The notes under the pieces: generated by a model
The model's database searches: none
The model's input: only the letters and a program-made list of their open reading frames with translations
Told to the model about the DNA's origin: nothing
Assembly: GCA_020632655.1 (NCBI GenBank)
Contig: JACKFD010000012.1
Span: forward strand, 62,001 to 126,000
From: Spirochaetaceae bacterium
Lineage (GTDB): Bacteria > Myxococcota_A > UBA9160 > UBA4427
DNA: 64,000 bases
Reading direction: 5' to 3'
Made by a program: the position numbers and the translations under genes
Part shown: one piece after another, positions 17,579 through 26,823 of the stretch
Position numbering within the stretch: the first letter of the stretch is position 1
Layout: the number at the start of each line of letters is the position of its first letter

Positions 17579-18416
17579 CGGCACGCTCGTCGAGGATCCG
17601 GCGGACGAGCACGAGGTCCTCGAGCTTGTCCACGTCGACGGCGGCCTCCGCGATGTCGAGCGGGATCGCGCGCGCCTGGGCACCGATCCGCCGCGAGGCA
17701 CGCACGAGAGCCTGGTCGAGCGTCAGCCTGCGCGTCACGAAGAGGATCAGGTCGAGCCAGCCGAACGCCTTCGCGATCCGCCAGGGACGCTTCCGCTCCT
17801 GCTCGACCCTTTGCCAGAAGAGGGCCGCCCGTCGGGCGGCGGGCGTGCGGAACAGGAAGAGGTTCGCGCCGGAGTAGGCGCCGTCGCGGAAGCGCAGGTA
17901 GGTCCGGCGCGCGGTCGGGAAGCGGGCCTCGATCGTGCGCCGGGAGACGAGGGCGACGGCGAGATCCGGCGCCGCCGCCTCGGCACCTTCGAGGAAGCGC
18001 GCGAGCATGTGCTCGTCGAGCAGGGCGTGGTCCGCGGTCGTCACGAGCACTGGCTGGTGCTCGAGCCGTGCCGCGTCGAGGCTCTCGAGCACGCTGCGGC
18101 TCGGCGAGGCCGTGCTCCCGAGCAGCGTGACCTCGCCGGCGGCGACGCGACGCGCGAGGGCGGGCTCCGCGCGGGCGAGCTCGGGCGCGTCGATGTTCAC
18201 GATCACGTGCTCGATCGACGGCCACGCGAGCAGGCGCTCGACGACGCGCACGAGCATCGGCTGGCCCTCGATCTCGAGCAGCGCCCGATGGACCGCGCCC
18301 GCCGCCTCGGCGAGGGCATCCGGCCCACCGCGACGCCCGGCGAGTACGACGGCCACGCGCGGCCGGGCGACCCCGGACGGCGACCCACCGACATCGGGCC
18401 CCTCGGCCGGGCGCAT
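17559..18416 (-). CDS. MobA-like NTP transferase domain protein
   Basis: A 285-residue nucleotidyltransferase. The N-terminal VVLAGRRGG loop, KALLEI-like segment (HRALLEIEGQPML), VTTADHALL (metal-binding Asp) and a late DIAEAAVDVDKLEDL (VDVDxxxDL) follow the NTP_transf_3 pattern used to make nucleotide sugars or related activated alcohols. It lies 32 bp after kdsA, which suggests envelope sugar work, but it lacks the KdsB signature (PARxxSTRLPGKPL), so it is not the CMP-KDO synthetase. Its start at ATG 18416 has only a weak ribosome site. Confidence 0.78.
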   Translation of the reverse strand: MRPAEGPDVGGSPSGVARPRVAVVLAGRRGGPDALAEAAGAVHRALLEIEGQPMLVRVVERLLAWPSIEHVIVNIDAPELARAEPALARRVAAGEVTLLGSTASPSRSVLESLDAARLEHQPVLVTTADHALLDEHMLARFLEGAEAAAPDLAVALVSRRTIEARFPTARRTYLRFRDGAYSGANLFLFRTPAARRAALFWQRVEQERKRPWRIAKAFGWLDLILFVTRRLTLDQALVRASRRIGAQARAIPLDIAEAAVDVDKLEDLVLVRRILDERAVTARGA

Positions 18417-18448
18417 GCGGGCTTCGCCACCGATCCCGGTGGCGGAGC

Positions 18449-19273
18449 TCAGGACCAGGCCGCCCGCGTCTCGCGCAGCGCCGAGTCGATCGCGCGCACC
18501 TCGGCGAGCAAGCGGTCGAGCTCTTCGAAGCTGATCTGGCTCGGGCCGTCGCAGGGCGCGTGCTCGGGATCGGGATGCGCCTCGATGAAGAGGGCGTCGA
18601 TCCCGGCGGCGACTGCGGCTCGCGCGAGCGGCGCGACGAAGCGGCGATCGCCGCCCGACGAGCCGCCGTTCGCGCCGGGGTACTGCACGGCGTGGGTCGC
18701 GTCGAAGCAGACGGGAGCGAACGAGCGCATCTGCACGAGACCCTGCATGTCGGTCACGAGGTTGTTGTAGCCGAAGCAGGTGCCGCGGTCCGTGATCAGC
18801 ACGTCGTCGCAGCCGAAGTGCTTGAGCTTGTCGACGGCGTGGCCCATGTCGTGGGGGGCGATGAATTGCCCCTTCTTCAGATTCACGGGGCGGCCCGCCG
18901 CGGCGCAGGCGGCGATCAGATCGGTCTGACGCATCAGGAAGGCGGGTACCTGGATGATGTCGGCGACCTGCGCGGCGAGCTTCGGCTGGCTCGGGTCGTG
19001 CACGTCCGTGAGGATCGGCATGCCCGTCTCGGTCTTCACGGCCGCCAGCGTGCGCAGGCCCTCGTCGATCCCGGGGCCGCGGAAGGAGTCGTGTCGCGAG
19101 CGGTTGGCCTTGTCGAAGGAGGCCTTGAACACGACCGGGAAGTCGTACTTCTCGGCGAGCTGCTGGATCGTCCGGGCGACCTCGATCGTGTCCGCCTCGT
19201 TCTCGATCACGTTCAGTCCACTGATCAGGACCAGCGGCGCTCCATCGCCGACCGGAATCTTGCCAATCCGCAT
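18449..19273 (-). CDS. kdsA: 3-deoxy-8-phosphooctulonate (KDO-8-P) synthase
   Basis: A 274-residue enzyme condensing phosphoenolpyruvate and arabinose-5-phosphate to KDO-8-phosphate for lipopolysaccharide. VFKASFDKANRS, TDVHDPSQ, IQVPAFLMRQTDL, LKKGQF, TDRGTCFGYNNLV and FDATHAVQYPG are all KdsA landmarks. FDATHAVQ rather than FDCTHSVQ is a mild variant. GAGAGGA precedes ATG 19273. The downstream NTP transferase is probably in the same transcript; the divergent gene is a glycosyltransferase fusion. Confidence 0.96.
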   Translation of the reverse strand: MRIGKIPVGDGAPLVLISGLNVIENEADTIEVARTIQQLAEKYDFPVVFKASFDKANRSRHDSFRGPGIDEGLRTLAAVKTETGMPILTDVHDPSQPKLAAQVADIIQVPAFLMRQTDLIAACAAAGRPVNLKKGQFIAPHDMGHAVDKLKHFGCDDVLITDRGTCFGYNNLVTDMQGLVQMRSFAPVCFDATHAVQYPGANGGSSGGDRRFVAPLARAAVAAGIDALFIEAHPDPEHAPCDGPSQISFEELDRLLAEVRAIDSALRETRAAWS

Positions 19274-19815
19274 TCGCGTCCTCTCTCCTTCGGCGCATGT
19301 CTCGTTCGGCGCATTGGCGCGACCGCATTGGCCGCTTCCATTCCGCCGTGCGCGCGCGCAGGCTCCCTGCCTCGTCGGGCGGAGAGCCGTCCCCCCTCGT
19401 AGCCGCTGCCGGCCCGGGGCCTCGCGGGCCCCTACGCGGCACGGGTCGTCGCAAGCGCGGGTGCGGGGGGCGTTCGGCTCGGTGATCGGATGCCCGAATG
19501 GGCCCCGCCCCGGATTCGTCACAGCCCCCCACGGTGCGCTTCGGCGTCCGGCACGCGGCCGTAAGTATGCCCGGATCGGGCGAGGCGTCGAGGGATCCCG
19601 GGTCCGTCCCGGCGCCGGAATGGGAGGGCGGCCGATGGCGAGCCCGAAATCGGCGCAATTCTGAGGGGTTGAGCCATCGATCGGGGCGATGCGTCGTCGC
19701 TTCGGGCCTGTTGTAGACTCGCGCGTCTCCGGATCCCCCCGCCCGGTCCAACCGTCTCCATCCGCGTCGGTCCATGCGGAGCCGACGGGGCGACCCCGCC
19801 CGACGAGGGATCAGC
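19274..19815. other. Intergenic region between kdsA and the divergent glycosyltransferase fusion
   Basis: A 542-bp divergent spacer. Open frames here lack gene-like features and I see no RNA gene or repeat. It should hold promoters for both flanking genes; no convincing -35/-10 pair was found. GAGGGA near 19803-19811 serves the downstream ATG 19816. Confidence 0.6.
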
Positions 19816-22329
19816 ATGCCCGACCCGAGACACGACGGCGCGGCCCTGCGCGCCGAGATGGAATGCGTCGTGCTGCCCGTGCGCCCGGGCGTGGTGCCCT
19901 CCGGTCGGCCGCCGGTCGAGATCTTCCTCGGCACGGAGCCCGCGCAGTACCGCGCGAACCGGGTCTTCGGCTGGTCGATCGAGAAGGTGCGGGATCCCGC
20001 GCGCGAGGTCCGCATCCATCTCATGAGCGAGCTCGACGGCTTCGATCGTCGCGGCTGGACGACCGGCTTCACGAACTACCGCTTCGCGATCCCCGCGCTC
20101 ATGGGCTTCCGTGGGCGGGCGATCTACAACGACGAGGACGAGATCTACCTGACCGACCCGGGCGAGCTCTTCGATCTCGATCTCGGCGGCAGGGGCTACC
20201 TCGCGATCAGCGATACGGAATCGTCGGTCATGCTGATCGACTGCGAGCGCATGGCTCCGGTCTGGACGCTCCAGGAGGCGCGCCACGCCTGGAAGCGTTC
20301 GCTGCTGCGCAAGGCGACGAAGGCCGCGGGGGTGCGTGGCGACCTCGATCCGCATTGGAACGCGCGCGACGAGGAGTTCGAGCCCGGGCATAGCCATCTC
20401 CTGCACTACACCACGCTCCATACCCAGCCCTGGCGTCCCTTCCCCGAGCGCTTCGTCTACCAGGAAGGGCACTACACGCAGCTGTGGCACGACCTCGAGC
20501 GCGAGGCGATCGCCCGCGGATTCGAGTTCTTCACGCGCGAGCAGCCGAGTCGAGGCTTCGCACGCGTCGTCGAGCGATTGGGCGAGCTGCCGGTCGGCGA
20601 GATGGGCAGCGGCATCGGCGTCTCCGGCGAGCTCGCCGCGGCGGTCGAGGCGATCGTCCGTCGCACGAAGGCCGCGTCGCTGCTCGAGCTCGCGCCCGAT
20701 CTGCGCGGCGACGCGACGCAGCGTCCCGCGCGCTTCGGCCTCGACGTCGAGCGCCGCGTCGGTCTGCTCGAGCTCCTCGCACGGGGCGACGACGCGCGAT
20801 CGGACGTCGTCGTCTGCGTCGACGGACTCGAGGCGCTGCCGGTCTGGGACGTGCCGTGGCTGATCGACTCGCTCTTCCGTGCCGCGCGCCGCGGTGTCTT
20901 CGTCGGCGTGCGCTGTCCCGAGTCGCCGCCGCGCCGGCGACTCCTGCTGCCGCCGCAGGGGACGGTGCACACGCCCGATTGGTGGCGCTCGCATTTCGAG
21001 GTGGCGGCGGCGCGCCATCCCGGGATCGCCTGGGAGCTGATGACGACGCGCGGCAAGGCCTTCGCGCCGGAGCGGATCCACGTGGCGAGCGGCGGTCCGC
21101 GGCACGATGCGACGCCACCCCTCGTCTGGACGCTGACCGACGGCGCGCCGGGCAACGAAGCGCAGGTCGAGGCGCTCGTGCGCGAGCTCGGCTGGCCCGC
21201 CGAATCGATCACGCCGGGACCCGGGGCCGAGCGGCGCGGTCGACGCGGCCTGCTCGCCCGACTGCGCGGCGAGCCCGGCGACGCGCATCCGGAGCCCGAG
21301 CCGCAGGCGTCCTGGCCCGACCTGCTGATCGTGGCGGGGCGGGCGGCGGCGCCCGCGGCGCGTCGTCTCCGCGAGCGATCGCGGGGTCGTACGCGGGTGG
21401 TCGCGCTCGGCGCGAAGGCATCGACGCCCGTCGAGGCGGTGGATCTCGCCGTGACGCCCCGCGGCGCCATGCTCTTTCCACATCCCGACCGGATGATCGT
21501 CGAGCGCCCGCTCGTCGCGAGTGCGCCGGTGCGAGCGGGGGGCCCGCGCGGCGTCTCGCCGATCTGGCGCGAGCGGCTGGCGGGGATTCCCGGGCCGCGG
21601 ATCGCGCTCCTGATCGGCAGCGGCACCTCCATGCTCGGCCTCGACGGCGCTTCGGCCGAGGCGCTCGGCCGCCTCGTGCGTGACAGCGCGGCCGGTCTGG
21701 GCGCATCGGTCGTCGTCTCCGCGAGCCGGCACGCGTCGCCCGAGGTGCTCGCGCGCTGTCTGCGCGGTCTCGGTCGAGCCGCCCTGGTCCACCGCGACAC
21801 CCCGGAGCAGCGTCCCGGAGAACGCGCGTGGTCGGCCATCCTCGAGTCGGCGGAGATCTTCGTGATGGCCGGCCTCGGGGAGACCGCCGTGGCGGAGCTC
21901 TGTGCGACCGGTCGCCCCGTCTTCCTCGCGCCCCAGCGCGCCGTCGCACGCGGTCCGATGCGTCGCGTGGCGGACGCGCTCGTCGATGCCCTCGTGGCCC
22001 GCGCGAACGCCCGACCGGAGAACGATCGCGGCACGACCCGCCCGCAGCAGGGGCTCGAGCTGCTCGCCGCGCGATGGATCGCCCGCGGCGTCGTGCGTCC
22101 GCGACGCGACGTCGAGTCGCTGCGCGGACGGCTGGTGCGGGGCGGTCACGCCCGATTGCTGCGCGCACCGATCCGCGCAGCCGACCTCGCGGGATTCGCG
22201 CCGCCGCCGGTCTCCGAGGTGGGGCGCGTCGCCGATCGCATCCGCGCGATGCTCGGCACGCAGGACGCGCCCTTCGAAGACGCGCCCTTCGAAGAAGGTC
22301 CGGGCGCGCCCGGGCCGGACCGCGCATAG
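19816..22329 (+). CDS. Three-domain protein: GT8-like glycosyltransferase, methyltransferase-like domain, ELM1-like (DUF1022) domain
   Basis: An 837-residue protein. Residues ~35-250 look like a GT8-type nucleotide-sugar transferase (FLGTEPAQYRANRVFGWSI, then acidic YNDEDEIYLTDPGELFDL and a SVMLID block). Residues ~270-410 look like a Rossmann methyltransferase-like domain (LLELAPDL, DVVVCVDGLEALP, RGVFVGV), perhaps without activity. From residue ~438, WTLTDGAPGNEAQVEAL opens an ELM1/GtfX-like domain found in lipopolysaccharide gene sets. Divergence from kdsA supports a role in outer-membrane glycan assembly. A 15-bp repeat (DAPFE twice) sits near the C-terminus. ATG 19816 has GAGGGA upstream. 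Confidence 0.75.
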   Translation: MPDPRHDGAALRAEMECVVLPVRPGVVPSGRPPVEIFLGTEPAQYRANRVFGWSIEKVRDPAREVRIHLMSELDGFDRRGWTTGFTNYRFAIPALMGFRGRAIYNDEDEIYLTDPGELFDLDLGGRGYLAISDTESSVMLIDCERMAPVWTLQEARHAWKRSLLRKATKAAGVRGDLDPHWNARDEEFEPGHSHLLHYTTLHTQPWRPFPERFVYQEGHYTQLWHDLEREAIARGFEFFTREQPSRGFARVVERLGELPVGEMGSGIGVSGELAAAVEAIVRRTKAASLLELAPDLRGDATQRPARFGLDVERRVGLLELLARGDDARSDVVVCVDGLEALPVWDVPWLIDSLFRAARRGVFVGVRCPESPPRRRLLLPPQGTVHTPDWWRSHFEVAAARHPGIAWELMTTRGKAFAPERIHVASGGPRHDATPPLVWTLTDGAPGNEAQVEALVRELGWPAESITPGPGAERRGRRGLLARLRGEPGDAHPEPEPQASWPDLLIVAGRAAAPAARRLRERSRGRTRVVALGAKASTPVEAVDLAVTPRGAMLFPHPDRMIVERPLVASAPVRAGGPRGVSPIWRERLAGIPGPRIALLIGSGTSMLGLDGASAEALGRLVRDSAAGLGASVVVSASRHASPEVLARCLRGLGRAALVHRDTPEQRPGERAWSAILESAEIFVMAGLGETAVAELCATGRPVFLAPQRAVARGPMRRVADALVDALVARANARPENDRGTTRPQQGLELLAARWIARGVVRPRRDVESLRGRLVRGGHARLLRAPIRAADLAGFAPPPVSEVGRVADRIRAMLGTQDAPFEDAPFEEGPGAPGPDRA

Positions 22330-22343
22330 GCCGCGACGGGCGC

Positions 22344-22374
22344 GCCTCGGAGCCGGCCGCCGGCCCGCCGAGGC
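22344..22374. terminator. GC hairpin between convergent genes, candidate bidirectional terminator
   Basis: GCCTCGG (22344-22350) pairs perfectly with CCGAGGC (22368-22374), and the loop between them has further self-complementary CCGG elements. It lies between the ends of the glycosyltransferase fusion and dapL. No U-tract follows, so intrinsic termination is uncertain. Confidence 0.4.
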
Positions 22375-22386
22375 CCCGGGCCGTGC

Positions 22387-23616
22387 TCAGCCGAAGGTGC
22401 GCGTGATGCGATCGATCGCCTCTTCGACCTTCGAGCGCATCCCGAAGGCCGAGAGCCGGAAGTAGCCCTTGCCGCAGGCCCCGAAGCCCGAGCCCGGCGT
22501 GCCGACGACGTTCGCCTTCGAGAGCAGCGCGTCGAAGAATTGCCACGAGTCCATGCCGTCGGGCGTCTTGAGCCAGACGTAGGGCGCGTCGACGCCACCG
22601 AAGGTCTTGAAGCCGGCCTTCGAGAGACCCGACAGGATCAGCCCGGCGTTCGCCATGTAGTAGTCGACGTTCGCCTGGATCTCCTTGCGTCCTTCTTCCG
22701 AGTAGATCGCTTCGGCGCCGCGCTGTACGGGGTAGGGGACGCCGTTGAACTTCGTGTTCGTGCGACGGCTCCAGAGCTTCGCGACGGGCACGGCGTTGCC
22801 CTTCGCGTCCCGGCCCATGAGCTCGTTCGGAATCACGATGTACGCGCAGCGGATGCCCGTGAAGCCGGCGGTCTTCGAGAAGCTGCGGAACTCGATCGCG
22901 CACTCCCGGGCGCCCTCGATCTCGAAGATCGAGTGCGGGTAGTCGCCCGTGATGAAGCGCTCGTAGGCGGCGTCGAAGAGCAGGATGGCCTCGTTCGCAC
23001 GGGCCCACTCGACCCACTTCGCGAGCTCGGCCTTCGACGCGACGGTTCCGGTCGGGTTGTTGGGCGAGCAGAGGTAGACGAGATCGACGGGGCGCGTGGG
23101 GAGAGAGGGCAGGAAGCCGCTCTCCTCCGTGCAGGGGAGGTACTCGATGCCCGCGTAGCGGCCGCTCTCGTCCGGCGCGCCCGTCCGACCCGCCATCACG
23201 TTCGTGTCGACGTAGACGGGATAGACCGGATCCGAGACCGCGAGGGTCGCGTCCGGGGCGAAGATCTCCTGGATGTTGGCGCTGTCGCATTTCGATCCAT
23301 CCGAGACGAAGATCTCGGACGGGTCCACGCGGACGCCGCGGCTCGCGAAGTCGTGCTCGGCGATCGCCTCGCGCAGGAAGTCGTAGCCCTCGGAGGGGCC
23401 GTAGCCGCGGAAGCCCTCGGCGGTCGCCATCTCGTCGATCGCCGCGTGCATCGCCTCGCGCACCGCGGATGCGAGGGGCAGCACGACGTCGCCGATGCCC
23501 AGCTTGATCACGTCGGCCGAGGGGTTGGCCTTCTTGAAGGCGTCCATGCGCCGCGCGATCTCGGGGAAGAGATAGCCGGCGGCCAGCTTGAGGTAGTGGT
23601 CGTTGAGTCGTGCCAT
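22387..23616 (-). CDS. dapL: LL-diaminopimelate aminotransferase
   Basis: A 409-residue PLP enzyme converting tetrahydrodipicolinate directly to LL-diaminopimelate for lysine and peptidoglycan synthesis. The start NDHYLKLAAGYLFPEIARR, the IKLGIGDVVLPL block, FVSDGSKCDSANIQ, DPVYPVYVDTNVM and the PLP lysine in SFSKTAGFTG are DapL-specific. GGAAAG precedes ATG 23616. DapL is used by several deltaproteobacteria, cyanobacteria, chlamydiae and plants in place of the succinylase route. Confidence 0.96.
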   Translation of the reverse strand: MARLNDHYLKLAAGYLFPEIARRMDAFKKANPSADVIKLGIGDVVLPLASAVREAMHAAIDEMATAEGFRGYGPSEGYDFLREAIAEHDFASRGVRVDPSEIFVSDGSKCDSANIQEIFAPDATLAVSDPVYPVYVDTNVMAGRTGAPDESGRYAGIEYLPCTEESGFLPSLPTRPVDLVYLCSPNNPTGTVASKAELAKWVEWARANEAILLFDAAYERFITGDYPHSIFEIEGARECAIEFRSFSKTAGFTGIRCAYIVIPNELMGRDAKGNAVPVAKLWSRRTNTKFNGVPYPVQRGAEAIYSEEGRKEIQANVDYYMANAGLILSGLSKAGFKTFGGVDAPYVWLKTPDGMDSWQFFDALLSKANVVGTPGSGFGACGKGYFRLSAFGMRSKVEEAIDRITRTFG

Positions 23617-24367
23617 GGGTGCTTTCCGTGAGCGGGCTCTCGCCTCGGTCGATTGCGAGGCGCAAGCCTATCAGGAAGCCCATGGCGCATCAATTTCATC
23701 GCGGCCCGTGCGGCGCAGGATTCGGTGGGAGACCGGCTGGAAAGGCGCGAATGCGACGCCCGAGCGCGAAGCGGTCTCCGGAAAGTCGTGGCGCGCCCGC
23801 CGTCGCAGCCTGGCGTTCGGGCCCGCATGGCGCATGGCGCGGCCTTGTGTGACGCGTCGTGCGGGCGACCCGCGCGACTCAGCCGATCGCGAGCCGCACG
23901 CGACCCGTGTCGACGAGGCTGGTCACGAAGTCGTCGAGCTCCAGCTCGTCCTCGGTCCAGCCGCTCGCCGCGGCGATCAACGTCCCGAGCTCCAGCTCGA
24001 CGCCGCCGCCCTCGGCCAGGCATGCGCCGAGCCAGTCGTCGTGGCCCGCCTCGAAGTCCATCATCGCGCCCCCCTCGGCGGGCGCTTTCGCAGGATGCGT
24101 GCCAGCGGTCCGGGCCGGGGTTCCGGGTCGTGGACGGTCGGAAAACCCTTGGACGGACGGCGGGTTTCGGGTGCGCCGGCGGGAGACGGCCGGCCGCCCT
24201 CGAGCCGGGCGCGGCCGCGGGGCGTCGGGATCCCGACGGCGGCGATCCGATCCGAACGTCGACCGACGCTAGATTCCGCCCGCCGCGAGCGGAGGGAGCG
24301 GCCGCGACGCACCGAGGGGCGGGGTCGACGGCGCTCGCGCTCGCGCGCCCGGGACGAGGAGACGGGG
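23617..24367. other. Spacer between dapL and glutaredoxin genes
   Basis: A 751-bp stretch whose only plausible coding content is the 61-residue minus-strand frame at 23879-24064. The glutaredoxin frame stays open leftwards through most of the region, but its translation is Arg/Pro/Gly-rich and looks like GC-driven noise. No hairpin, tRNA or repeat was recognised. Confidence 0.5.
23879..24064 (-). CDS. Small acidic hypothetical protein
   Basis: A 61-residue acidic frame with alternating hydrophobic and acidic residues (GWTEDELELDDFVTSLVDTG), unlike the Arg/Pro-rich noise of other short frames here. A GAGGGGGGCG ribosome site lies just before ATG 24064. No family was recognised. It is an orphan between dapL and the glutaredoxin gene. 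Confidence 0.45.
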   Translation of the reverse strand: MMDFEAGHDDWLGACLAEGGGVELELGTLIAAASGWTEDELELDDFVTSLVDTGRVRLAIG

Positions 24368-24655
24368 ATGGCAGCGAAGGCAGGCGGGCGCGAGGACGTG
24401 CGGGGACTCGCGCTCTACGGGTATCCGCAATGTCCGTATTGCCGACGCGTGCTGGGGGCGATCGAGGCGCTCGATCTCGACGTCCCGCTGCGGAACACGA
24501 TGCAGGAGTCCGAGCGGCGTCGCGAGCTCGTCGAAGCGACCGGACGCGGCCAGGTGCCCGTGCTGCGCATCGAGTCCGCGGACGGCGACGTCGAGTGGAT
24601 GCCCGAGTCCGAGGACATCGTCCGCTATCTCGAGGAGCGCTTCGGCGAGCGCTGA
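24368..24655 (+). CDS. Glutaredoxin family protein
   Basis: A 95-residue thioredoxin-fold protein with CPYC at about residues 22-25 (GYPQCPYCRRV), a cis-Pro region GQVPVLRI and a C-terminal SEDIVRYLEERF helix. It would reduce disulfides or glutathione adducts in the cytoplasm, or bind a GST-like partner. ACGAGGAGACGGGG precedes ATG 24368. It converges on the arginine dihydrolase gene with a 15-bp gap. Confidence 0.92.
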   Translation: MAAKAGGREDVRGLALYGYPQCPYCRRVLGAIEALDLDVPLRNTMQESERRRELVEATGRGQVPVLRIESADGDVEWMPESEDIVRYLEERFGER

Positions 24656-24670
24656 GTCGGGGCGACCCGA

Positions 24671-26734
24671 TCAGTCGTCCGCGCCCGCGATCTCCCGCGC
24701 CAGCAGGTTCAGGAAGAGACCGACGTCCGTCACGACGCCGATCGACTCGAGCGATCCGCGATCGGCGAGCTTCGTCACGACGGCGGGGCTGATGTCGACG
24801 CAGATCATTCGCACGCCGGCGGGCGTCATGTTCCCGGTGCCGATCGCGTGGAGCATCGACGAGAGCATCAGGATCATGTCGACGCCCTCGATCGCCCGCG
24901 CGTAGGCCGATTGGGCGCGTTCGAGGTCCATGATCGTGTCGGGCAGCGGGCCGTCGTCTCGGATCGATCCCGCGAGCACGAAAGGGACCCGCTTGCGTAC
25001 GCAGGCGTGCATGATGCCGCCGCGAATCACGCCGCTCTCGACGGCTGGACGGATGCCGCCGGCGGCGCGGACGCGGTTGATGGCGATGAGATGGTTGCGA
25101 TGGCCTTCGTGGACGGGCTTGCCCCGGGCGAGGTCGACGCCCAGGGAGGTGCCGAAGAGGTCGTGCTCGATGTCGTGCACGGGCAGCGCGTTGCCCGTGA
25201 GCAGGGCCTGCACGTAGCCCGACTCGATCAACCGCACGAGGTGCGGACCGCCGCCCGTGTGCACGACGACGGGACCCGCCACGACGGCGATCCGGCCGCC
25301 GCGGTCCCGGATGCGGCGCATCTCCCAGGCGATCTCCTTGACCGTCGACTCGACCCGTCGCTCGCTGCTCACGCTCGCGTTCATGAAGCCGAAGTCGCCC
25401 GAGCGCTTCGCCTCGGGAAAGCGCACGCGCACGCCTTCCACGCCGCAGACGACCCGATCGCCGGGCACGAGATCCCGGATCAGCGTGCAGCGCGGCGTCT
25501 CGCCCTCCCGCCCGACGACCACCACCGCGTCCATGCGCTGTCGGGCGACCGGCGCCCATCGCGCGCCCAGCCGGATCTCCGTCGGGTAGATCGTGGTCGA
25601 GTAGAAGCCCTCGGGCGCGACACCGACCTGCGTCACGACCTCGACCCGCGCCGCCCGCTCCGCATGCGGCGTCCGCGCACCGACCGCCATCAGCTCCGAC
25701 ACGACGCCGTCGAGCCGCTCGGCGGTCGGGGCGACCACGTGCAGCTCGACCCGCGACTCCTGGTCCTTGCGCTCGGCGAGCGAGAGCCGCGTGACGCGGA
25801 AGCTGCCTCCGGCCTCGGTCACGACGTCGAGGGCCCGGTTCAGTCCGCCGGTGTCGAGCAGGTGGCCTTCGAGCTCGACGCGGGTCGAGCGGATCGCGGA
25901 GGGCGGGCTCGGCACGATCGGATCGAAGGGCGGCTGATCCAGCAGGAGCGAGAGGCATTTGACGCCACCGCCGGCCTTCAGGAACTCGCCGACGGGATGC
26001 ACGTGCGTCTCGAAGCCCCATGCCGCGAGTGCCGCCCGCAGCGGATCCGAGGCCTGGTTGAGGAAGAGGTGCTGGCCGATCCGCAGCACGTTGCAGGCGA
26101 AGCCGATCGCGTCGCGATCCTCGACCGCGAGGCGCCGCTCGGCGGGGATGCGTCGCGCGATGTCGCGTTGGCTGCGCTCGTCGAAGGCGGCGGGGTAGTA
26201 GAGCAGACGACCCTCGGGCAGGGGCGCGAAGCACGTGTCGAGGTGGTAGAAGCGCGGATCGACCAGGCGGAGCGAGACGACGTCGACGCCGAAGGTCTCG
26301 CCCAGGGTCACGTGGGTCTCGAGGGCGGTGCGTACGCCGTAGCCCGCCCAGAGCAGCGGCTCGCCGGGCTGGAAGAGCGCGTCGCCCTCGCCCTCGAAGG
26401 GATCCTCGCCGGGCAGCGCGACGAGCTCGATGCCGGCCTGTGCGAACCAGTCGGCGAAGGGCGGCTCCTCCGCGGCCCGCTCGGGCATGCGGAAGCGCGC
26501 CGGCACGACGCGGCCGTGGGCGACCAGGCCGGCGTTCGCCGTGAAGCACATGTCGGGACTGCCGGGGCGCGGGTCGACCTGCTCGATCGTGGCATGGCGG
26601 GCGAAGCCCGCGACGAGCTCGTTCCACTGCCGCTCGGCGAGCGCGCGGTCGACCCGTCCGATCTGCCCCTCCATCCAGGGGTTGATCACGTAGTCGACGG
26701 CGAAATGACGAGGCGGACAGACGAGAATGCGCAT
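24671..26734 (-). CDS. Arginine dihydrolase / LOR-SDH (ornithine cyclodeaminase-type) fusion, AgrE/ArgZ-like
   Basis: A 687-residue two-domain enzyme. Residues 1-270 are a guanidine-modifying fold (CFTANAGL with Asn67, FYHLDTCF with His164 and Asp166, nucleophile Cys260 in GGGVKCLSL). Residues ~285-687 match the LOR/SDH (TIGR00300) region, the ornithine-cyclodeaminase part of cyanobacterial AgrE (ArgZ is the related Synechocystis enzyme). Known AgrE converts arginine to ornithine, CO2 and ammonia, then ornithine to proline. GGGAGA precedes ATG 26734. It is divergent from an alcohol dehydrogenase 89 bp away. Function is inferred from family. Confidence 0.82.
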   Translation of the reverse strand: MRILVCPPRHFAVDYVINPWMEGQIGRVDRALAERQWNELVAGFARHATIEQVDPRPGSPDMCFTANAGLVAHGRVVPARFRMPERAAEEPPFADWFAQAGIELVALPGEDPFEGEGDALFQPGEPLLWAGYGVRTALETHVTLGETFGVDVVSLRLVDPRFYHLDTCFAPLPEGRLLYYPAAFDERSQRDIARRIPAERRLAVEDRDAIGFACNVLRIGQHLFLNQASDPLRAALAAWGFETHVHPVGEFLKAGGGVKCLSLLLDQPPFDPIVPSPPSAIRSTRVELEGHLLDTGGLNRALDVVTEAGGSFRVTRLSLAERKDQESRVELHVVAPTAERLDGVVSELMAVGARTPHAERAARVEVVTQVGVAPEGFYSTTIYPTEIRLGARWAPVARQRMDAVVVVGREGETPRCTLIRDLVPGDRVVCGVEGVRVRFPEAKRSGDFGFMNASVSSERRVESTVKEIAWEMRRIRDRGGRIAVVAGPVVVHTGGGPHLVRLIESGYVQALLTGNALPVHDIEHDLFGTSLGVDLARGKPVHEGHRNHLIAINRVRAAGGIRPAVESGVIRGGIMHACVRKRVPFVLAGSIRDDGPLPDTIMDLERAQSAYARAIEGVDMILMLSSMLHAIGTGNMTPAGVRMICVDISPAVVTKLADRGSLESIGVVTDVGLFLNLLAREIAGADD

Positions 26735-26823
26735 GGGCCGTCTCCCGAGCGTCCGGATCGACCCGACCTCGCGCGTGCTTGAGTGGGCCACGCGCCCGGG
26801 CGGGCACCGCGTAGAATACCCGC

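Noticed and set aside
17559..18416. Assigning this gene as kdsB because it follows kdsA
   Set aside because: The KdsB signature is absent; the pattern is that of a general MobA-like NTP transferase.
19519..22149. Long minus-strand open frame (876 codons) antisense to the glycosyltransferase fusion
   Set aside because: Its translation is Arg/Asp/His-rich with no recognisable motif, while the plus strand carries clear domain signatures. High GC keeps opposite frames open.
24061..24312. Minus-strand frame of 83 codons upstream of the small acidic protein
   Set aside because: Arg/Pro-rich composition, no ribosome site, and it overlaps the better-supported small frame.
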